Below are positions 6,669-10,314 of a stretch of 10,314 bases of DNA, in pieces. The position numbers were made by a program, and so were the translations under genes. A model generated the notes under the pieces. It was not told the DNA's origin. It did no database searches and was given only the letters and a program-made list of their open reading frames with translations. Positions within the stretch are counted from its first letter, which is position 1, and each line of letters begins with the position of its first letter. The DNA lies in NCBI GenBank assembly GCA_946479825.1, contig CAMLHU010000053.1, forward strand, positions 1-10,314. The letters are read 5' to 3'. This DNA is from an uncultured Gemmatimonadota bacterium. GTDB lineage: Bacteria; Gemmatimonadota; Gemmatimonadetes; Gemmatimonadales; GWC2-71-9.

Positions 6669-6673
6669 CACGG

Positions 6674-7463
<790 letters not shown>

Positions 7464-7483
<20 letters not shown>

Positions 7484-7526
7484 GCAGGCCGATCCGCCCC
7501 TCCCGCTCACCGCTTACCGCTTACCG
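7464..7526. repeat. 22-bp inverted repeat spanning both stop codons of convergent thiD and punA; possible bidirectional terminator
   Basis: The left arm at 7464-7485 pairs with the right arm at 7505-7526 in 20 of 22 positions, with a 19-base loop. In thiD mRNA the two exceptions are G-U pairs, so the stem is unbroken there. In punA mRNA they become C-A mismatches. Both arms consist of a 7-base unit. The thiD TGA (7481-7483) is in the left arm and the punA TAA (7514-7516) in the right arm. There is no T-run after either arm, so it is not a canonical intrinsic terminator, though its position between convergent genes fits a transcription end or RNA 3'-end protection. Confidence 0.7.
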
Positions 7527-7536
7527 CTCACCGCCT
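7502..7536. repeat. Five tandem copies of a degenerate 7-base repeat (consensus ACCGCTY)
   Basis: Five units are in register on the plus strand, starting at 7502, 7509, 7516, 7523 and 7530. Copies two and three are identical (ACCGCTT), and the others differ from the consensus at one or two positions. The reverse complement (AAGCGGT type) appears about two and a half times at 7468-7488, at the end of thiD, forming the left arm of the hairpin. The array covers the last codons and stop of punA. Confidence 0.75.
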
Positions 7537-8338
7537 CTACGATCCCTTCCACCAGGTTCCCCAGTTCTCCCTTCACCGCCTCGGCGGCCTCCATCACTTC
7601 CTTGTGACTGAGCGGCGTGGGTGAGATCCCCGCGGCCGGGTTGGTCACGGTGGAGATGGCAAGACAGCGCATCCCCTGGGCCCGCGCGGCGATCACTTCG
7701 AGCACGGTGCTCATCCCGACGGCGTCGGCGCCGAGCTTCTCGAGCATTCGCACTTCCGCGGGCGTCTCGTAGGTCGGGCCGAGCAACCCCGCATACACCC
7801 CTTCCTCGAGCCGCACCCCGCGCTCCACCGCCACCCGCCGCGCGATCTCGCGGAGGCCGCGGTCGTAGGGGTCGGTCATGTCGGGGAAGCGCTCCTCCCC
7901 AGGGCGCACCGGGCCGACCAGCGGGTTCCGGCCGGTGAGGTTCAGGTGGTCGCTGATCAGCATCAGCGTGCCGGGGCGGAAGGTGCGGCGGATGCCGCCG
8001 GCCGCGTTGGTGAGCAGCAGCGTGCGCACGCCGAGCGCGGCGAACACCCGCACCGGCAGCACCGTCACCTCGGCCGAGTGCCCTTCGTAGGCGTGGAACC
8101 GTCCGCTCTGGGCGATCACCGCCTGGCCGGCGAGGGTGCCGGCCACGAGCTCGCCCTTGTGTCCCTGCACCGTGGGCACGTGGAAGCCCGGGATCTCGGC
8201 GTACGGGATGCGCACCGCGCCGGCGATGCGCTCGGCGAGGTGGCCCAGTCCCGAGCCCAGGACGATCGCAAGGGCCGGGCGGCGGTCGCCCAGGCGGGCG
8301 CGGACGACGTCGGCGGCGGCGGTGACGGGATCGGACAC
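7514..8338 (-). CDS. punA: Purine nucleoside phosphorylase, trimeric type (PNP-I, inosine/guanosine)
   Basis: The enzyme splits inosine or guanosine with phosphate into the free base and ribose-1-phosphate. The 274-residue protein is typical of trimeric PNPs. Phosphate-site motifs are VLGSGLG at 26-32, SGRFHAYEGHS at 78-88 and TNAAGGI at 110-116. The base-pocket stretches are GPTYETPAEVRML at 187-199 (Glu191), DAVGMSTVLEVIAAR at 205-219 and STVTNPAAGI at 229-238. Asn233 is at the place of the Asn that selects 6-oxopurines in mammalian PNP, so inosine/guanosine preference is expected. The GTG start at 8336-8338 follows GGAGG at four bases. The gene follows the transporter after 11 bases and ends inside the 7-base repeat, which encodes its last residues (VSGKR). 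An open reading extension far upstream is only an antisense-like shadow. Confidence 0.94.
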   Translation of the reverse strand: MSDPVTAAADVVRARLGDRRPALAIVLGSGLGHLAERIAGAVRIPYAEIPGFHVPTVQGHKGELVAGTLAGQAVIAQSGRFHAYEGHSAEVTVLPVRVFAALGVRTLLLTNAAGGIRRTFRPGTLMLISDHLNLTGRNPLVGPVRPGEERFPDMTDPYDRGLREIARRVAVERGVRLEEGVYAGLLGPTYETPAEVRMLEKLGADAVGMSTVLEVIAARAQGMRCLAISTVTNPAAGISPTPLSHKEVMEAAEAVKGELGNLVEGIVEAVSGKR

Positions 8339-8342
8339 GGTG

Positions 8343-8347
8343 CCTCC
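8343..8347 (-). promoter_or_regulatory. Ribosome-binding site deciding the punA GTG start
   Basis: GGAGG lies four bases before the GTG at 8336-8338, in the 11-base gap after the transporter stop. It fixes the start in an otherwise very long open frame. Confidence 0.65.
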
Positions 8348-8349
8348 GG

Positions 8350-9786
8350 TCAGAGCAGCATCCCCGCGATCGTCGCGGAGAGGAAGTTGGCGAGCGTGCC
8401 GGCGAGCATCGCGCGGAAGCCGAGCTTGGCGAGGTCGCCCTTGCGGTTCGGCGCCAGCGCGCCGATGCCGCCGATCTGGATGCCGACCGAGCTGATGTTG
8501 GCGAACCCGGCGAGCGCGAAGCTCGCGATGACGAACGAGCGCGGGTCGAGCGAGGCCTTGAGCGGCCCGAGCTGCGAGAAGGCGATGAACTCGTTCAGCA
8601 CCGCGCGGGTGCCGAGGAGCCCGCCCACGACGCCGCTGTCCTTCCACGGGACGCCCATCGCCCAGGCCACCGGCCGGCCGACCCAGCCGAAGATGGTCTG
8701 CAGGTCCTGGGGGAACCAGGGCAGGAAGCCGTGGATCCAGCCGAACGCGCCGTTGGCGAGCGCCACCAGCGCCAGGAAGCTGATGAGCATCGCGATGACG
8801 TTGAGCATCAGGTGGAGCCCCTCGCTCGTCCCGCGCGCCGCGGCGTCGACGACGTTCACGTCGGTGCGCGGGATCTCGTGCTGGAGCTTGCCCATCGTCT
8901 CCGGCACTTCGGTCTCGGGCTCGAACAGCTTCGACATCATGATGGTGCCGGGGGCGGTCATGATGACGGCGGTGAGCAGGTGCCGGGCCTCGATCCCGAA
9001 GGCGATGTACGCCGCCATGATCGACCCCGAGATGTGCGCCATCCCCGACGTCATCACGGTCATCAGCTCCGACTGCGTCATCGTCGGCAGGAACGGGCGG
9101 ATGGTGAGCGGCGCCTCGGTCTGTCCCATGAAGATCGAGGCCGCGACGTTGAGGCTCTCGGCGCCGCTCGCCCCCATCACCCGGCTCATCACGGCCGCGA
9201 ACGCGCGGACCACCACCTGCATGATGCCGAGGTAGTACATGATGGCGAAGAGCGCGGAGACGAAGATGATGGCCGGCAGCACCTGGAAGGCGAAGATCAC
9301 CCCCAGGCTCGACCCCTGCTTGCCGAGCTCGCCGAAGACGAACTGGGAGCCGGCGTAGGAATAGCCGAGGACCTTGGTGACGAAGTCGCCGAGGGTGCGG
9401 AAGAGGTGCTGGCCGAACGGGATCCGGAGCACGAAGATCGCGAAGGCGAACTGCAGTCCGAGCCCCCAGGCGATGATGCGCCACTTGATGGCGCGCCGCT
9501 TCGAGGAGAACAGCACCCCCACGCCCACGATGAGCGCGAGCCCGAGGAGCCCGCTCAGCCGCTGCGCGAACGGCGTGTGGGTGGCCTGGTCGCTGAACTG
9601 CGGCGGGGCGGGCTGCGCCGCGGCGGGGGCGGCCGCCGCCGGGACCTGCTGCGCGAGCAGCGCCCCCGCGGCGTGGCCGGTGGCGCCCGGCACCACCCAC
9701 GGCGCGGCCAGGCACACGGCGAGCAGGACGGCGGCGGCGAGCAGCCGGCCGGCCGCGGTGGACCATCCCCGACGGAACGTGGACAT
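8350..9786 (-). CDS. Concentrative nucleoside transporter (CNT / NupC family) with N-terminal extension
   Basis: CNT proteins import nucleosides across the inner membrane with H+ or Na+. The 478-residue protein is longer than NupC (about 400). The first 75 residues are an added region: a signal-peptide-like or membrane segment (RRGWSTAAGRLLAAAVLLAV) followed by an Ala/Pro/Gln-rich linker at about 46-65. The CNT core begins about residue 78. Key motifs are SLNVAASIFMGQTEAPL at 211-227 with the nucleoside/cation-binding GQTEAPL, LNEFIAFSQL at 397-406 with Asn398-Glu399, and GFANISSVGIQIGGIG at 427-442. Several hydrophobic helices lie between them. The ATG at 9784-9786 has GAGG seven bases upstream, whereas an in-frame GTG at 9820-9822 has none. 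Placed between adenosine deaminase and PNP, purine nucleosides are the likely substrate. The ion coupling is not decided. Confidence 0.93.
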   Translation of the reverse strand: MSTFRRGWSTAAGRLLAAAVLLAVCLAAPWVVPGATGHAAGALLAQQVPAAAAPAAAQPAPPQFSDQATHTPFAQRLSGLLGLALIVGVGVLFSSKRRAIKWRIIAWGLGLQFAFAIFVLRIPFGQHLFRTLGDFVTKVLGYSYAGSQFVFGELGKQGSSLGVIFAFQVLPAIIFVSALFAIMYYLGIMQVVVRAFAAVMSRVMGASGAESLNVAASIFMGQTEAPLTIRPFLPTMTQSELMTVMTSGMAHISGSIMAAYIAFGIEARHLLTAVIMTAPGTIMMSKLFEPETEVPETMGKLQHEIPRTDVNVVDAAARGTSEGLHLMLNVIAMLISFLALVALANGAFGWIHGFLPWFPQDLQTIFGWVGRPVAWAMGVPWKDSGVVGGLLGTRAVLNEFIAFSQLGPLKASLDPRSFVIASFALAGFANISSVGIQIGGIGALAPNRKGDLAKLGFRAMLAGTLANFLSATIAGMLL

Positions 9787-9793
9787 CGAAGGG

Positions 9794-9797
9794 CCTC
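9794..9797 (-). promoter_or_regulatory. Ribosome-binding site deciding the transporter start
   Basis: GAGG on the minus strand lies seven bases before the ATG at 9784-9786. It supports this start over an upstream in-frame GTG at 9820-9822. Confidence 0.5.
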
Positions 9798-9813
9798 GGT
9801 TGTGGTGAAGGGT

Positions 9814-9829
9814 CGGCGGCACGCCGCCG
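9814..9829. repeat. Small GC hairpin between adenosine deaminase and the transporter
   Basis: A six-base-pair perfect stem (CGGCGG pairing with CCGCCG) with a four-base loop CACG begins one base downstream of the adenosine deaminase stop, within the 44-base gap. No T-run follows, so it is not an obvious terminator. It might stabilise the upstream message or tune transporter expression. Confidence 0.4.
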
Positions 9830-9830
9830 T

Positions 9831-10314
9831 TCAGACCGCCTGCAGCTCCTCGCGCACCTGCGCGACGAGCGCCTGCTTCTCGGGCCAGGGGAGGAACGCC
9901 CCCTCGAACCCGCAGAGGATCATCCGGTCGAGCTCCGCCCGGCCCAGGCCGAGGGCGGTGTGCGCCAGCCAGTATTCGTGGGTGAGCGACGTGCCGCTCA
10001 TCAGCCAGCTGTCGGTGCAGAGCGTCACCGCGAGGCCGGCGGCGAGGTAGCCGCGCACGGGATGCTCCTCCGGCCGGGCCACCACCCGCGTCTGCACGTT
10101 GCTGGTGATATTGGTCTCGATCACGATGCGCCGATCGCGCACGTAGGCCTGGAGCATCGGGTCCTCGCGCAGCCGGGTCCCGTGGCCGATCCGGTCGGCG
10201 TGGCAGCGATGGATGGCCCGGGCGATGGAGTCGGCACCGGCCGCCTCACCCGCGTGGATCGTGATGCCGAGGCACCCTTCCGCCGCGGCGTCGAACGCCT
10301 CCCGGTGCGCGTCG
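9831..10314 (-). CDS. add: Adenosine deaminase family protein, C-terminal 160 residues (start off window)
   Basis: Adenosine deaminase hydrolyses adenosine to inosine and ammonia with a catalytic zinc. The visible fragment contains GITIHAGEAAG (fragment residues 16-26), with the catalytic Glu of HAGE; DRIGHGTRLREDP (40-52), with the conserved His; TSNVQT (70-75); and VTLCTD (96-101), whose Asp corresponds to the zinc ligand of the family's TDD motif. The second Asp of TDD is replaced: the sequence reads TDSWLMSGTSLTHEY. Bacterial members with TDN-type variants exist, so specificity for adenosine is likely but not certain. The helical C-terminus (GFEGAFLPWPEKQALV) is typical. The stop is 44 bases before the transporter. 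The order add, transporter, punA makes a coherent nucleoside salvage operon. The N-terminal HxH zinc ligands are outside the window. Confidence 0.9.
   Translation of the reverse strand, partial: DAHREAFDAAAEGCLGITIHAGEAAGADSIARAIHRCHADRIGHGTRLREDPMLQAYVRDRRIVIETNITSNVQTRVVARPEEHPVRGYLAAGLAVTLCTDSWLMSGTSLTHEYWLAHTALGLGRAELDRMILCGFEGAFLPWPEKQALVAQVREELQAV

Noticed and set aside
6633..6671. GTG start at 6669-6671 for the RNA methyltransferase
   Set aside because: Would add a proline-rich 13-residue stretch and begin two bases from the thiD start. The ATG at 6630-6632 gives a normal family N-terminus.
8339..9766. Upstream open extension of the punA frame to 9766
   Set aside because: Out-of-frame reading of the transporter gene. 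The Shine-Dalgarno GGAGG and the family N-terminus put the start at the GTG 8336-8338.
7946..10050. Long plus-strand open frames opposite the transporter and phosphorylase (7946-9235 and 8731-10050)
   Set aside because: Antisense shadows with biased composition and no recognisable domain or ribosome-binding site.

Overview
The window is compact, very GC-rich bacterial chromosome. Every gene is a housekeeping or metabolic type, spacing is tight, and I see no transfer or mobile signature. The gene set and the alanine/arginine-rich coding style would fit a member of Gemmatimonadota or a similar high-GC phylum. That placement is an inference from style, not a sequence match. No stretch longer than about 70 bases lacks a gene, and all but one of the genes lie on the minus strand.

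Region 1 (1-2318, minus strand, read right to left) is the classical ffh-rpsP-rimM-trmD cluster: signal recognition particle GTPase, ribosomal protein S16, 16S processing factor RimM, and the first 51 residues of the tRNA m1G37 methyltransferase TrmD. Junctions are 26, 1 and 21 bases. A good sigma70-type promoter (2328-2356) lies so close to the ffh start that the mRNA should be almost leaderless.

Region 2 (2386-6632, minus strand) is a run of four genes: a TrmH/SpoU-type RNA 2'-O-methyltransferase, a prepilin peptidase (PilD type), a lipoprotein with an HExxH zinc-peptidase signature, and a CPA1-type cation/proton antiporter with a C-terminal TrkA-C/RCK_C domain. The first two junctions overlap (11 and 4 bases), which suggests translational coupling. 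The antiporter follows after 32 bases and may have its own leaderless promoter.

Region 3 (6674-7483) holds thiD, the only plus-strand gene, divergent from the RNA methyltransferase and convergent with the purine genes. The thiD/punA junction holds a 22-base-pair inverted repeat built from a degenerate 7-base tandem repeat. It covers both stop codons and encodes the last residues of both proteins. This is the most unusual structure in the window.

Region 4 (7514-10314, minus strand, read right to left) is a nucleoside salvage operon: adenosine deaminase (start beyond the window), a concentrative nucleoside transporter with an unusual signal-peptide-like N-terminal extension, and a trimeric-type purine nucleoside phosphorylase. 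Together they would import adenosine, deaminate it to inosine, and split inosine into hypoxanthine and ribose-1-phosphate.

I found no CRISPR array, insertion sequence, tRNA, rRNA or defence system. The points that merit follow-up are the repeat hairpin, the putative leaderless promoters, the uncharacterised HExxH lipoprotein coupled to the prepilin peptidase, and residue departures in the SpoU and adenosine deaminase motifs.
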